The notes beneath the pieces were generated by a model that worked only from the letters and a program-made list of their open reading frames with translations, had not been told where the DNA came from and ran no database searches. From the NCBI GenBank assembly GCA_934446355.1, contig CAKSEC010000002.1:124001-188000 (forward strand): DNA of 64,000 nucleotides, given 5' to 3'. Positions 17,955 through 26,442 of this stretch are shown here, piece by piece; positions within the stretch are counted from its first letter, which is position 1, and every line of letters starts with the position of its first letter. This DNA comes from an uncultured Oscillospiraceae bacterium (GTDB lineage Bacteria > Bacillota > Clostridia > Oscillospirales > Ruminococcaceae). A program made the position numbers and the translations under genes.

Positions 17955-19178
17955 TCACACCACCTGAAAAATGTAGAATTTGAGGTAATCCGTTTCCGGC
18001 ACATTCCAGAGAATAGGGTGGTCAGGCGACTGACGGCGTGCTTCTATCTGCCGCAGTGCAACGCCGGCGTCCTCGGCTGCGTCGTGCAGCATATGCCGGA
18101 ACAGCGTTTCGGTCATGAAATGCGAGCAGGAACAGGTCGCCAGATATCCGCCCCTCGGAAGAAGCCGCATGGCTTTCAGGTTTATCTCCTTGTAGCCGCG
18201 CTCGGCGGCCTTTACCGTGCTGCTGCTTTTGGTGAACGCAGGCGGGTCGAGAATGATGAAATCGTACGGGTGACCGCCTGTGCGGTAAAGGTCTGTGAGC
18301 AGGTCGAATACATCAGCCTTGGTGAACTCCATATTATCGCAAAGCCCGTTGAGTTCGGCGTTTTTGCGAGTCATTTCCACTGCGTCGGCGGAAATATCCA
18401 CGGCGTTCACGTGCTTCGCTCCGGCTGCGGCAGCATTCAGGGCGAACGCTCCGGTGTGCGTGAAGCAGTCGAGCACGTTTCTGCCCTTGGCTATCCTGCG
18501 TATTGCGGCTCGGTTGTATTTCTGGTCAAGAAAGAATCCGGTTTTCTGACCGTTGAAGTAATCCACATTATACCTGATACCGTTCTCGGTTATTTCGACT
18601 GAGCCGGACAGGTCGGTGCGCAGTCCTGAGCCGTTCCAGAAGCCTTTGTATTCCTCCATGCCCTCTAATTCACGAATGCGCACGTCATTGCGCTCGTAAA
18701 TTGCGGATATCGTTTCGCCCATATCTGCAAGAGTGCTGACAAGCAGTTCATACAGAGCGTCCTTTATGCGCTCGATACCGAGTGACAGCACCTGAGTTAC
18801 GAGCACATCGCCGAAACGATCCACCGTGAAGCCCGGAAACGAATCAGCCTCGCCGAAAATAAGTCTGCAGCAGGAGAAGTCCCCGCCCATCACCGTGCGG
18901 CGGTAGTCCAGCGCATAGCGTATCCTGCGTGCGTAGAACTCACGGTCGAACTTGTCGTTTGCGTTTCTGGAGATGATACGTATGCGTATCTTGGAATTGT
19001 CATTAATGAAGCCAGTTCCGAGCCAGCGACCCTTGCGGCTGTATACGTCGGCAAGCCCTCCGTTTTCATAGCTGCCGTATATGTCGGTTATCTCGTCTGC
19101 ATAGACCCACGGGTGACCTCCCCGCAGGGCCTTTTCGCCCTTTTCGGTCACGGTGGCTTTGGGGTAAATTCTTTCCAT
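17955..19178 (-). CDS. RlmI-like 23S rRNA (cytosine) methyltransferase with PUA domain
   Basis: This is a 407-residue cytosolic protein. An N-terminal PUA-like domain (residues ~1-75, containing [10 protein letters not shown]) and a central EEHI-like region are followed by a Rossmann methyltransferase domain with [21 protein letters not shown] (SAM motif I) and DPPAFTKS (catalytic DPPxF). This is the RlmI/YccW architecture, which makes 5-methylcytosine in 23S rRNA in E. coli. The target here is inferred from the family. ATG at 19178 has AAAGGAAG seven bases upstream; a longer ORF start at 19241 lies upstream of the predicted transcript start. First gene of a three-gene operon. Confidence 0.88.
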   Translation of the reverse strand: MERIYPKATVTEKGEKALRGGHPWVYADEITDIYGSYENGGLADVYSRKGRWLGTGFINDNSKIRIRIISRNANDKFDREFYARRIRYALDYRRTVMGGDFSCCRLIFGEADSFPGFTVDRFGDVLVTQVLSLGIERIKDALYELLVSTLADMGETISAIYERNDVRIRELEGMEEYKGFWNGSGLRTDLSGSVEITENGIRYNVDYFNGQKTGFFLDQKYNRAAIRRIAKGRNVLDCFTHTGAFALNAAAAGAKHVNAVDISADAVEMTRKNAELNGLCDNMEFTKADVFDLLTDLYRTGGHPYDFIILDPPAFTKSSSTVKAAERGYKEINLKAMRLLPRGGYLATCSCSHFMTETLFRHMLHDAAEDAGVALRQIEARRQSPDHPILWNVPETDYLKFYIFQVV

Positions 19179-19212
19179 GTCACACTTCCTTTGTTCTTTT
19201 TCGATAAAATAT

Positions 19213-19241
19213 ATTATACTCCTTTGCTGCGGAATAGTCAA
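19213..19241 (-). promoter_or_regulatory. Promoter of the methyltransferase-DUF1653-MATE operon
   Basis: On the minus strand TTGACT (19236-19241), 17 bases, TATAAT (19213-19218), about 35 bases before the ATG. The truncated repeat copy at 19266 lies just upstream of the -35 box. Confidence 0.75.
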
Positions 19242-19265
19242 GTGATAGTTGGCGGTATTCAGAAT

Positions 19266-19314
19266 CAGACTGGCGATAAGCCCTCATCTTCACCTGCAGC
19301 GTCCTGTCACAAAC
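19266..19314 (+). repeat. Truncated copy (A) of the terminal-inverted-repeat family
   Basis: CAGACTGGCGATAAGCCCTC followed by ATCTTC matches the left end of the complete copies at 28545, 32183 and 52784. GCGTCCTGTCACAAAC then matches their internal GCGTCCTGCCACAAC block, so the hairpin between the two has been lost. No right-hand terminal repeat is found before the adjoining terminator. It lies between the promoter of the methyltransferase operon and the 3' end of the alcohol dehydrogenase transcript. Confidence 0.75.
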
Positions 19315-19331
19315 CGCACTTTTACAATAAA

Positions 19332-19357
19332 ATCCCCCTCCGTCGCCGGAGGGGGAT
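19332..19357 (-). terminator. Rho-independent terminator of the alcohol dehydrogenase gene
   Basis: ATCCCCCTCCG/CGGAGGGGGAT stem; on the minus strand followed by TTTATTG, about 20 bases past the stop codon at 19380. Confidence 0.85.
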
Positions 19358-19379
19358 CCTATGTATGGTATGAGATTTA

Positions 19380-20597
19380 TCAGAAGTCAACTTCTGTGTC
19401 GTAGTAGCAGCACTTGAGCAGCTTTTCCATCTCCTCAGGCGAAGGCTGACGAGGATTGGAGCCTGTGCAGGCGTCTGCGATAGCGTTTACAGCGATAGAG
19501 GGCAGTCTTTCGAGGAATACGTTCTCAGGAACGAAGCCCTGCTCAGTGGGATAGCTGTCTGCGCCGTAGTTCTTGATGCAGTGCGGGATCTTCAGCTCGT
19601 CGTTCATACCTCTGAGGTACTTGATGAGCAGAGCGACCTTTTCGTCGTCGTTAGAGCCGCCAAGGTGCATATAATCAGCGATAACGCCGTAACGCTTCTT
19701 AGCTGTGGGATCCTTAGCGTTGAATGCGATTACCTTAGGCAGGTACATTGCATTTGCAGCGCCGTGAATGATGTGTGCACCGTAATCCTGGAATATTGCG
19801 CCGGTCTTGTGAGCCATTGAGTGAACGATACCGAGCAGTGCGTTGGAGAAAGCCATACCAGCAAGGCACTGAGCGTTGTGCATTCTTGCACGTGCAGCCA
19901 TGTCGCCGTTGTAGGACTTAACGAGGTCAGCCTGTATCATCTCGATAGCGTGGATAGCAAGAGCGTCAGTGTAGTCGCAGTTTGCTGTGGAAACGTATGC
20001 CTCGATAGCGTGGGTCATAGCGTCCATACCGGTGTGAGCGGTCAGCTTCTGCGGCATTGTTTCAGCAAGGTCAGAGTCAACTATTGCAACATCGGGAGTG
20101 ATCTCGAAGTCAGCGATAGGATACTTGATACCCTTGTCGTAGTCGGTGATGATGGAGAATGCGGTAACTTCGGTAGCAGTACCTGATGTCGAGGGGATAG
20201 CGCAGAAGTGTGCTTTCTTTCTCAGCTCAGGGATACCGAATACCTTGCACATATCCTCAAAGGTACATTCCGGATATTCATACTTTATCCACATTGCCTT
20301 AGCAGCGTCGATAGGAGAACCGCCGCCCATTGCTACGATCCAGTCAGGCTGGAAATCGAGCATCTTCGCAGCACCGTTCATTACTGTTGTAACGGAAGGA
20401 TCGGGCTCAACGCCGTCTATGATAAGTACCTCAAAGCCTGCTTCTTTCAGATAGCCCTCTGCTCTGTCGAGGAATCCAAAACGCTTCATGGAGCCGCCGC
20501 CGACAACTATGACAGCCTTTTTGCCCTTAAGGGACTTCAGGTTTTCAAGCGCGCCCTTTCCATGATACACATCTCTCGGTAAAGTAAATCTAGCCAT
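19380..20597 (-). CDS. Iron-containing alcohol dehydrogenase
   Basis: This is a 405-residue type III alcohol dehydrogenase, probably NAD(P)H-dependent and acting on short-chain aldehydes or alcohols in fermentation. The nucleotide-binding motif GGGSPIDAAKAMW is near residue 91. Metal ligands are in the expected places: Asp in AIVDSDLA, His in THAIEAYVST, His in GIVHSMAHKTGA and His in HIIHGAANA. The ATG is preceded by AGGTAC. It has its own promoter and terminator. Two TTGTGAAA-like half-sites lie in the leader (20615-20635), which recalls the redox repressor Rex, but they are arranged directly rather than inverted, so that link is weak. Confidence 0.93.
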   Translation of the reverse strand: MARFTLPRDVYHGKGALENLKSLKGKKAVIVVGGGSMKRFGFLDRAEGYLKEAGFEVLIIDGVEPDPSVTTVMNGAAKMLDFQPDWIVAMGGGSPIDAAKAMWIKYEYPECTFEDMCKVFGIPELRKKAHFCAIPSTSGTATEVTAFSIITDYDKGIKYPIADFEITPDVAIVDSDLAETMPQKLTAHTGMDAMTHAIEAYVSTANCDYTDALAIHAIEMIQADLVKSYNGDMAARARMHNAQCLAGMAFSNALLGIVHSMAHKTGAIFQDYGAHIIHGAANAMYLPKVIAFNAKDPTAKKRYGVIADYMHLGGSNDDEKVALLIKYLRGMNDELKIPHCIKNYGADSYPTEQGFVPENVFLERLPSIAVNAIADACTGSNPRQPSPEEMEKLLKCCYYDTEVDF

Positions 20598-20678
20598 TGT
20601 ATTGTACCTCCATTTGTGAAAATGTTGTGAAAAACCAACAGAAACTTTTGCTTTTTTCTATTGATTTTTATTGATTTT

Positions 20679-20707
20679 ATTATAACATCTCTGCACGATA
20701 TTGTAAA
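20679..20707 (-). promoter_or_regulatory. Promoter of the alcohol dehydrogenase gene
   Basis: On the minus strand TTTACA (20702-20707), 17 bases, TATAAT (20679-20684), leaving a leader of about 75 bases. Confidence 0.7.
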
Positions 20708-20800
20708 ATGCTTAATCGGCATAGCATATATTCTTTTATTGCATAGTGCATACCTTTTACAATAATTGAGGAAAACTATTGTATATAATAAACAAAAACG

Positions 20801-20822
20801 TGGGAGAGCCGAAGCCCTCCCA
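20801..20822 (-). terminator. Rho-independent terminator of the MacB-like ABC operon
   Basis: On the minus strand TGGGAGGGC, a TTCG tetraloop, GCTCTCCCA, then CGTTTTTGTTT. It follows the permease stop at 20845. Confidence 0.85.
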
Positions 20823-20844
20823 TTATAATATTCAGCATAAACGC

Positions 20845-22236
20845 TCATTCTCGCTTGATCGCTTCCATCGCCGATATATGTACTGCTTTGTTCGCCGGAT
20901 AGAAGCCCGAACCAAGTCCTATGATTATCGAGAACACCAGAGCGAAGCCGTAAAGCCAGATCGGTATTATCGACATCGGGCTGTTTTCCGGAGCCATAGC
21001 CGTCGTTATCATGTTCCAGAATGTTTCAAAGTTGTTTATCTCCATTCCCTGAACAGCGTCGTTCGTGAATACGTTCATGCCTACCGAAATGAAGAAGCTT
21101 ATGACGCTTCCGATTATACCGCCGATAAGCCCGATAAAGCCCGCTTCCATCAGGAACACCGCACGGATATTGCCGAGGTAGCAGCCAAGAGCCTTCATTA
21201 CGCCGATCTCTCTTGTGCGCTCAGATATCGACATTATCATGGTGTTGCATATGCCGAGTGCTGCAACGAAAAGCGATACCGCACCCAGACCGCCGAGCAT
21301 CATCTGCTGCTGTCTTGCTTCGTCCTCAAGCGGCTTTCTTATGCTCTCCATCGAGTAGGTGGAATAGCCCAGCTTCTTTATCTCGTTTTCAATGTCTGCT
21401 ACCTGAGTTATCTCTCGTGCCTTGACATAGATCTGGTCGTATGTCGTATCCTGTTTTGCGGTGGGGAATACTGATTTATACAGCGCCTGCAGGTCGGAGG
21501 TCAGGAATATCAGACCCTCGCTCGTGGAATAGTCCTTGTTGTAGTCCTCTTTGACCACGCCGCAGACCTTGAATTCCTGCGTTTTTTTGATGTCCTGATT
21601 CTCGTAGCTGTAGTACTCCATCTTTATTGTCTGACCCTGCAGGTCGATATACGGGTCGGGAAGCTCTGCGTTTTCGTTGTATTCGTAATTGCCTGTTTCA
21701 GGGTTGTACTGATACATGGAATCCCAGCGGTCGATCGTGTTGTGCCCCTCAGGCCGCAGCGTATCCATAAAATTATATGCGGTATACTGACCAGCAAGCA
21801 CCTGATACTTTTCCTTGGGGAAGCTGCCGGAGATCAGTTCAAAGCCGAACTTGTTTATCGCGTCCTCGCTGAAGCCGACTATGTTCGCCCACTGCATCTG
21901 GTAGCGGTCGTTGTCGCCGGCGTAGATATTGTAGCCGATGTTGTTCAGGCGGGATTTGCCTATCGCAACATCAACGTTTGCGATGCTCTGAAACTTCCTC
22001 AGGGCGGCGTCGTCCAGCTTGGTGTCGTCTCTGCCGCCTGAGTAGACCTCTATCAGCGTCAGGTCGCCCATTCCCTCAAGCATTATCTGCTGCGAGTTCT
22101 GGACGCCGAAGCCAATAGACATCATTGTCACGATGGCGCAGCAGCCTACCACCACGCCGAGCACGGTCAGAATAGTCCGTGATTTTCGGCGGGTGAGGTT
22201 CTGCAGGGTCATCTTTATCATGTCAAAAAACTTCAT
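20845..22236 (-). CDS. MacB/FtsX-type ABC transporter permease
   Basis: This 463-residue protein has the MacB/LolC architecture. There is one N-terminal transmembrane helix after a cytosolic start (LTRRKSRTILTVLGVVVGCC), a long extracytoplasmic domain (residues ~50-310), then three C-terminal helices beginning near residue 318. Such permeases usually do mechanical work across the envelope rather than move substrate through a pore. It is the third gene of an ATPase / large repeat protein / permease operon and begins 12 bases after the repeat protein stops. A terminator follows. Confidence 0.88.
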   Translation of the reverse strand: MKFFDMIKMTLQNLTRRKSRTILTVLGVVVGCCAIVTMMSIGFGVQNSQQIMLEGMGDLTLIEVYSGGRDDTKLDDAALRKFQSIANVDVAIGKSRLNNIGYNIYAGDNDRYQMQWANIVGFSEDAINKFGFELISGSFPKEKYQVLAGQYTAYNFMDTLRPEGHNTIDRWDSMYQYNPETGNYEYNENAELPDPYIDLQGQTIKMEYYSYENQDIKKTQEFKVCGVVKEDYNKDYSTSEGLIFLTSDLQALYKSVFPTAKQDTTYDQIYVKAREITQVADIENEIKKLGYSTYSMESIRKPLEDEARQQQMMLGGLGAVSLFVAALGICNTMIMSISERTREIGVMKALGCYLGNIRAVFLMEAGFIGLIGGIIGSVISFFISVGMNVFTNDAVQGMEINNFETFWNMITTAMAPENSPMSIIPIWLYGFALVFSIIIGLGSGFYPANKAVHISAMEAIKRE

Positions 22237-22248
22237 GGTGCATCACCA

Positions 22249-25200
22249 TTAAACCTTTGTCTTGTCTTTGCTGTCCGACTGGTCGTTGTCGAACTCGTCC
22301 TCCCAGTCAATGTCGTCTGCGGTGAGTTTCTTGCCGTTCTTGCGCTTCTTGTGTACAACAACGATTATTACAACGACTGCCGCAGCGATAAGAACGCCGC
22401 CGCCGATGAATACCCAGATCCACGGGAAGCCGCCCTCGTCGCCGGTGACGTCCTCGCTGGAGATGGTGGGGTAATCAGGCTCGATCCACTGCTGCTCGAT
22501 AACGTTAAGGGTAACGGGAAGTTCCTTTACGATCTCGTTCATGTTGGAGTCCTCGTAGGTTATTCTGAACAAAACGGTTATCTCGCCTGCTCTGTAGGGG
22601 GTTACAACGAAATCAGCCGTACCGTTTGCGCCAGCCTGTACGTTGCCTATTACCTTTTCGGTGTTCAGCGCAGTGTAGCCGGGGTCGCTGTAATCGGACA
22701 TACCGCCGTCGCCAAAATCGGACATTCCGCCGTCCATGCCGGTAGTATCTTCAAGAGTGCCCATGTCAGCAGCATCGCCCATGCCGTCGTCAACGGCAAA
22801 TCCATCATCGACTGCCATCATTTTGGCTGCGGAGTAATTCGGAAGGCTGCTTATCCCTGCTGCGCCGTATGCAGCGATACCGTCCATCATACCGCCGTTC
22901 ATTCCGTCGTCGATGGCATTATCGCCTGAACTGGTATTGCCGGAAGTATCGGTGACTATCTCGACCTTCACGTTAGCGGCGTCTGCGCGTCCCTTGTTGA
23001 GGTAGCTGAGGGTGAGGTAAACTTCGTTGCCGGAGTAGATGTCGTATGTAGGCTTGCTTATTGAGAATGTCATCTTATCGGGCTGATAGAGCGGAACATA
23101 GATGGTCTGCTCTGTGGTCATTGTGGTGCGTGAGTCGCCGACAAGATAATCATACTTGAAGTTTACGGATACCGAGGAGGTGCCGGTAACAGCCGTGGGG
23201 AGCGCCCTGAGCTGCACGGACTCGCTTCCTGTGCCGGCAGCGGACATATTGGGATAATAGAACGAACTGCTGCCGCCGTAGATGGACAGGTCGCCGCTTG
23301 CGTTTATCGTCATGACGATATTCTCGATAGCGGTTTCAGAACTGGTGTTGTAGAAATCGAGGTCAAGCGTGAATACTTCGCCTGCTGCTATCTGGTCTGC
23401 GCCGATATCGTATCTGCCGATGATAAGGTTGGGGGCTGCGGAATTTGTCGTGCCGTTCTCGCTTCTGTTCGGCGCTGCGATGATTACGATAGAGGAAGAG
23501 CCGCTGCCCTGAAGCACGGAGGAGTTCCTGCCGTAGGAATACTTCATTTCGGCGGTGATGCCCTGCTTTGCAGAGGTGATATCGCTTACCGTGTGGAACT
23601 TAACGGTCACGGGCACGGTCGCACCTGCGGGTATAGACTCGATGAATGCGGATTCAGTGCCGCCGAGGAAGTAGAACGCTTCCGTTCCGGTGAAGTCCAC
23701 GAATACGTTCTTTACTGTGATGTCGCCGTAGTTCTTTACGTTGATGATATAGTCGTAATCCTTATCCGAAACGAGCGCTTCTTCCTGCTTTGTGCCGGAA
23801 ATGCGGAGCGTCGGGGCGGTGGACACCTGAGAGTTCATAATGACAGCGCCGCTCTTGGAATCGGGGGTAAGGATACCGTCCTTGTCGTAGTAGTATTCAA
23901 CGTCAATGGTTATCGTCTGGTTGAGAGAGGTGAGTTCTGCGGCGGTGCTGAAATCCACCACGAACTTCTTCTTCTTGCCGGCCTTGATGGAATCGGCAAA
24001 GGTGTTCACGGAAGCAGCGTTGATGATAAGGCCGTCGCTGCCGGATACCTTTATAGTGATGTTGGTCATGTCTGCCTTGCCGATATTGCTTATGTAGAAG
24101 CCCTTGCGGTAGGTCTTGCCTGCTTCAAGGATAATTTCCTTTTCAGAGGGGGTGATTATCGGGAGCGGAGTGCCCTGCTCCTCCTTGACCTCCTCCTCGG
24201 TCTTGCCGAACATGATAAAGGTGTTTTCGTAGCTGCCGTCTGCAGGCTCGCTGCCTGATACGTAGCTGTACTTCAGGCTGACGGAAAGCGATTCCTTGAG
24301 CGTGGTCAGCTTCTCCATTGTGCGGAACTTGACAGCCACCTGCTGCTGACCGTTTGCGGGAATGCTCTTGAAGTATCTTGCGCCGGTGCTGCCGGTGATT
24401 ATAATATCCTCGGAAGCGGTGAAGTTTACGAATACGCCCTCCATGTCGGCTGTACCGATATTCTTGACGGTGACGATACCGGAGTATTCATTGCCTTCGG
24501 AAAGCTGCGTTTCAGAAAGCGAGAACTCCGTCATTACGACAGGGTATACACGCTCTGTAACGGAAACCTCTGCTGCAACGGCAAACTGCGCGGAAACGCT
24601 GCCTGCAACGTCGCTGCTTCCGTTGTCGTAGTAATATTTCAGGTTTACGGAGAAATTCTGCTTTATCGAGCTTATCTTGTCAAGCGCCTTGTACTTTACG
24701 GTGATTATCTTCTCCTCGCCGAAGTCAACGCCGCTGATATCCTGAGTGCCTGTGCCGCCTGTCAGCATGATATCCTCAGAGGGGGTTATTTCGGCAAGAA
24801 TATTGTAAGCCATGGTCGAACCGAGGTTTTTCAGCCTTATCTGCAGTTCGCCGGTGTCGCCAGCCTTTATCGGGTCGGCGGGGGAATCGACAGAAATCTT
24901 GATTATAGGCTCGGAATAGGTCTTGTCAGGCTCTGTGTCACCGCCGGACGAGGTAATGCACTCTGTGATGTTCACGGTGCCGGTGGAATAGTCGCTGCCG
25001 CCGGTATAGCCCACCATGAAGCCGAACGCATTAGAGCCGCCGTTCCATTTGCATTCTTTCAGGGTGACCTGATAGCGCAGCAGCTCATTGCCCTGCGACA
25101 GAAGCGTGATGGAATCAAACGTGCCCTTGAAGTCGTCAAGGCTCTTAATGAAGTCGATATCGTTAGCCCCGCCGGAAAGCTGCGAGGTCTTGACCTTGAT

Positions 25201-25467
25201 GTCCTTTATCGTGAGCGTGATGTTGAACGTGCCGTTCTTGCCCACGCCGGCAAGCTTCTTTCCGCTGCTGTTGGTGATCGAATAATCAACGACAACGGGG
25301 CTGAGCGTAAGTCCCTCAGGGGTGTTTCCGGTTTCGGAGCCGGTACCTGTTCCGGCGCCTGCGCCCGCTTCGGCGTATGCGCTCAGCGGGATAGCCTGCG
25401 GCAGCGCAGTGAGGGCGATCGCGCCGCTTATGAATAATGAAAATATTTTATTCAGATACTTTCTCAT
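22249..25467 (-). CDS. Large exported membrane-anchored protein with CARDB-like repeats, partner of the MacB-like ABC system
   Basis: This 1072-residue protein has a signal peptide (hydrophobic core ISGAIALTALPQAI, cleavage likely after AYAEA). About six tandem immunoglobulin-like repeats of ~100-130 residues follow. Each has the pattern 'G..y...i.v.N.G...m.nv.v.f..s' ending with 'KF.t...l.s....v...Y.y', as in CARDB/COG1361 proteins. A Met/Gly/Asp-rich low-complexity insert (residues ~855-925) comes next, then a single C-terminal membrane helix (WIWVFIGGGVLIAAAVVVII) and an acidic cytosolic tail. It lies between the ATPase gene (20-base overlap) and the permease gene, so it probably takes the extracytoplasmic adaptor position that MacA fills elsewhere. 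That role is inference. No enzymatic motif seen. Confidence 0.8.
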   Translation of the reverse strand: MRKYLNKIFSLFISGAIALTALPQAIPLSAYAEAGAGAGTGTGSETGNTPEGLTLSPVVVDYSITNSSGKKLAGVGKNGTFNITLTIKDIKVKTSQLSGGANDIDFIKSLDDFKGTFDSITLLSQGNELLRYQVTLKECKWNGGSNAFGFMVGYTGGSDYSTGTVNITECITSSGGDTEPDKTYSEPIIKISVDSPADPIKAGDTGELQIRLKNLGSTMAYNILAEITPSEDIMLTGGTGTQDISGVDFGEEKIITVKYKALDKISSIKQNFSVNLKYYYDNGSSDVAGSVSAQFAVAAEVSVTERVYPVVMTEFSLSETQLSEGNEYSGIVTVKNIGTADMEGVFVNFTASEDIIITGSTGARYFKSIPANGQQQVAVKFRTMEKLTTLKESLSVSLKYSYVSGSEPADGSYENTFIMFGKTEEEVKEEQGTPLPIITPSEKEIILEAGKTYRKGFYISNIGKADMTNITIKVSGSDGLIINAASVNTFADSIKAGKKKKFVVDFSTAAELTSLNQTITIDVEYYYDKDGILTPDSKSGAVIMNSQVSTAPTLRISGTKQEEALVSDKDYDYIINVKNYGDITVKNVFVDFTGTEAFYFLGGTESAFIESIPAGATVPVTVKFHTVSDITSAKQGITAEMKYSYGRNSSVLQGSGSSSIVIIAAPNRSENGTTNSAAPNLIIGRYDIGADQIAAGEVFTLDLDFYNTSSETAIENIVMTINASGDLSIYGGSSSFYYPNMSAAGTGSESVQLRALPTAVTGTSSVSVNFKYDYLVGDSRTTMTTEQTIYVPLYQPDKMTFSISKPTYDIYSGNEVYLTLSYLNKGRADAANVKVEIVTDTSGNTSSGDNAIDDGMNGGMMDGIAAYGAAGISSLPNYSAAKMMAVDDGFAVDDGMGDAADMGTLEDTTGMDGGMSDFGDGGMSDYSDPGYTALNTEKVIGNVQAGANGTADFVVTPYRAGEITVLFRITYEDSNMNEIVKELPVTLNVIEQQWIEPDYPTISSEDVTGDEGGFPWIWVFIGGGVLIAAAVVVIIVVVHKKRKNGKKLTADDIDWEDEFDNDQSDSKDKTKV

Positions 25468-26185
25468 GGTTTTCTCCTTTTGTGTCGCTGACTATTCTGC
25501 CGTCAACGAGTGTTACTATTCTGTCTGCATACTTTGCAAGTTCAGGGTCGTGCGTTACAAGCACGATGGTCTGGTGGTACTTACGGGCAAAGGACTTTAT
25601 CATGTCCATGACCTCGATAGTCGTCTTTGAATCGAGGTTTCCTGTCGGCTCGTCCGCAAACACGACGTCCGGCCTTGCCACGAATGCCCTTGCGATACCG
25701 ACTCTCTGCTGCTGACCGCCGGACATCTGCCGCGGATAGTGCTTCATTCGGTTGCCAAGACCTACCATTTTCAGCATTGCGACCGCCCTTTTTGTGCGGT
25801 CACGCTTGCTGTCGCCCCTGAACATCAGCGGCATTGCCACGTTTTCCACCGCCGTCATGAACGGCAGCAGATTATACGACTGGAACACGAAGCCAATGTG
25901 CTTTTGCCTGAATGAAGCCAGCTGGTTTTCGCTGAGCCGTGTTATCGGAACTCCCCTTATGTAAACGTCCCCGAACGTCGGCTTTTCAAGCCCTGCAAGC
26001 TGATTCAGCAGCGTGGATTTACCCGAACCTGATGTACCGAATATGCAGCACAACTCCCCCTGCATGATCTCAAGGTTTATCCGCTTCAATGCGACAACTG
26101 ACGTGCCGCCGTCAAGCTTGTACTCCTTACGGAGATCCTTGACCCTTATCATGACTCTTGGTTTAACGGGCTTTTCATTTTCCAT
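25448..26185 (-). CDS. MacB/LolD-type ABC transporter ATP-binding protein
   Basis: A 245-residue ATPase with Walker A GTSGSGKSTLLNQLAG, Q-loop FVFQSYNLLPFMTA, signature MSGGQQQRVGIARAF and Walker B VVFADEPTGNLDS, followed by the switch histidine in LVTHDPELAKY. The NLDS and PTGNLD sequences are typical of the MacB/LolD/FtsE group. The extra N-terminal residues MENEKPVKPRVM precede the usual family start. It is the first gene of the operon, and its last 20 bases overlap the next gene. Confidence 0.93.
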   Translation of the reverse strand: MENEKPVKPRVMIRVKDLRKEYKLDGGTSVVALKRINLEIMQGELCCIFGTSGSGKSTLLNQLAGLEKPTFGDVYIRGVPITRLSENQLASFRQKHIGFVFQSYNLLPFMTAVENVAMPLMFRGDSKRDRTKRAVAMLKMVGLGNRMKHYPRQMSGGQQQRVGIARAFVARPDVVFADEPTGNLDSKTTIEVMDMIKSFARKYHQTIVLVTHDPELAKYADRIVTLVDGRIVSDTKGENHEKVSE

Positions 26186-26283
26186 GCTGTCACCCCTTTC
26201 ATTTCTCTATAAATAAAAACAGCTTAAAAAGCTGAAAGGTTGCATTTTCTGTGAAAAATTTTTTATATATTTTTCTTATAGCA

Positions 26284-26312
26284 AGTATATCATTTATCTG
26301 AATTATTGTCAA
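26284..26312 (-). promoter_or_regulatory. Promoter of the MacB-like ABC operon
   Basis: On the minus strand TTGACA (26307-26312), 17 bases, TATACT (26284-26289), about 95 bases before the ATPase start. Confidence 0.75.
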
Positions 26313-26318
26313 TAATTA

Positions 26319-26353
26319 TTACAAAACTGTAAACATTGATTACAAGATTGTAA
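26319..26353. promoter_or_regulatory. Two operator-like dyads upstream of the MacB-like operon promoter
   Basis: TTACAAAACTGTAA (26319-26332) and TTACAAGATTGTAA (26340-26353) share the form TTACA-N4-TGTAA. Their centres are 21 bases apart, two helical turns. They lie just upstream of the -35 box, the usual position for an activator. No regulator gene is adjacent, so the cognate protein is unknown. Confidence 0.55.
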
Positions 26354-26401
26354 TAATTGCAGTGAAAGTCCAATATCTGGAAAGCAAGTTAAGTTACAAA
26401 A

Positions 26402-26432
26402 ACCCCCATGCGGTGAAATATCGCATGGGGGT
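26402..26432 (-). terminator. Rho-independent terminator of the GH31 gene
   Basis: CCCCCATGCG/CGCATGGGGG stem; on the minus strand followed by TTTTTG, immediately past the stop at 26443. Confidence 0.85.
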
Positions 26433-26442
26433 AAACACTATA

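Noticed and set aside
20615..20635. Rex operator upstream of the alcohol dehydrogenase
   Set aside because: TTGTGAAA half-sites are present, but in direct rather than inverted orientation, so a Rex site cannot be claimed.
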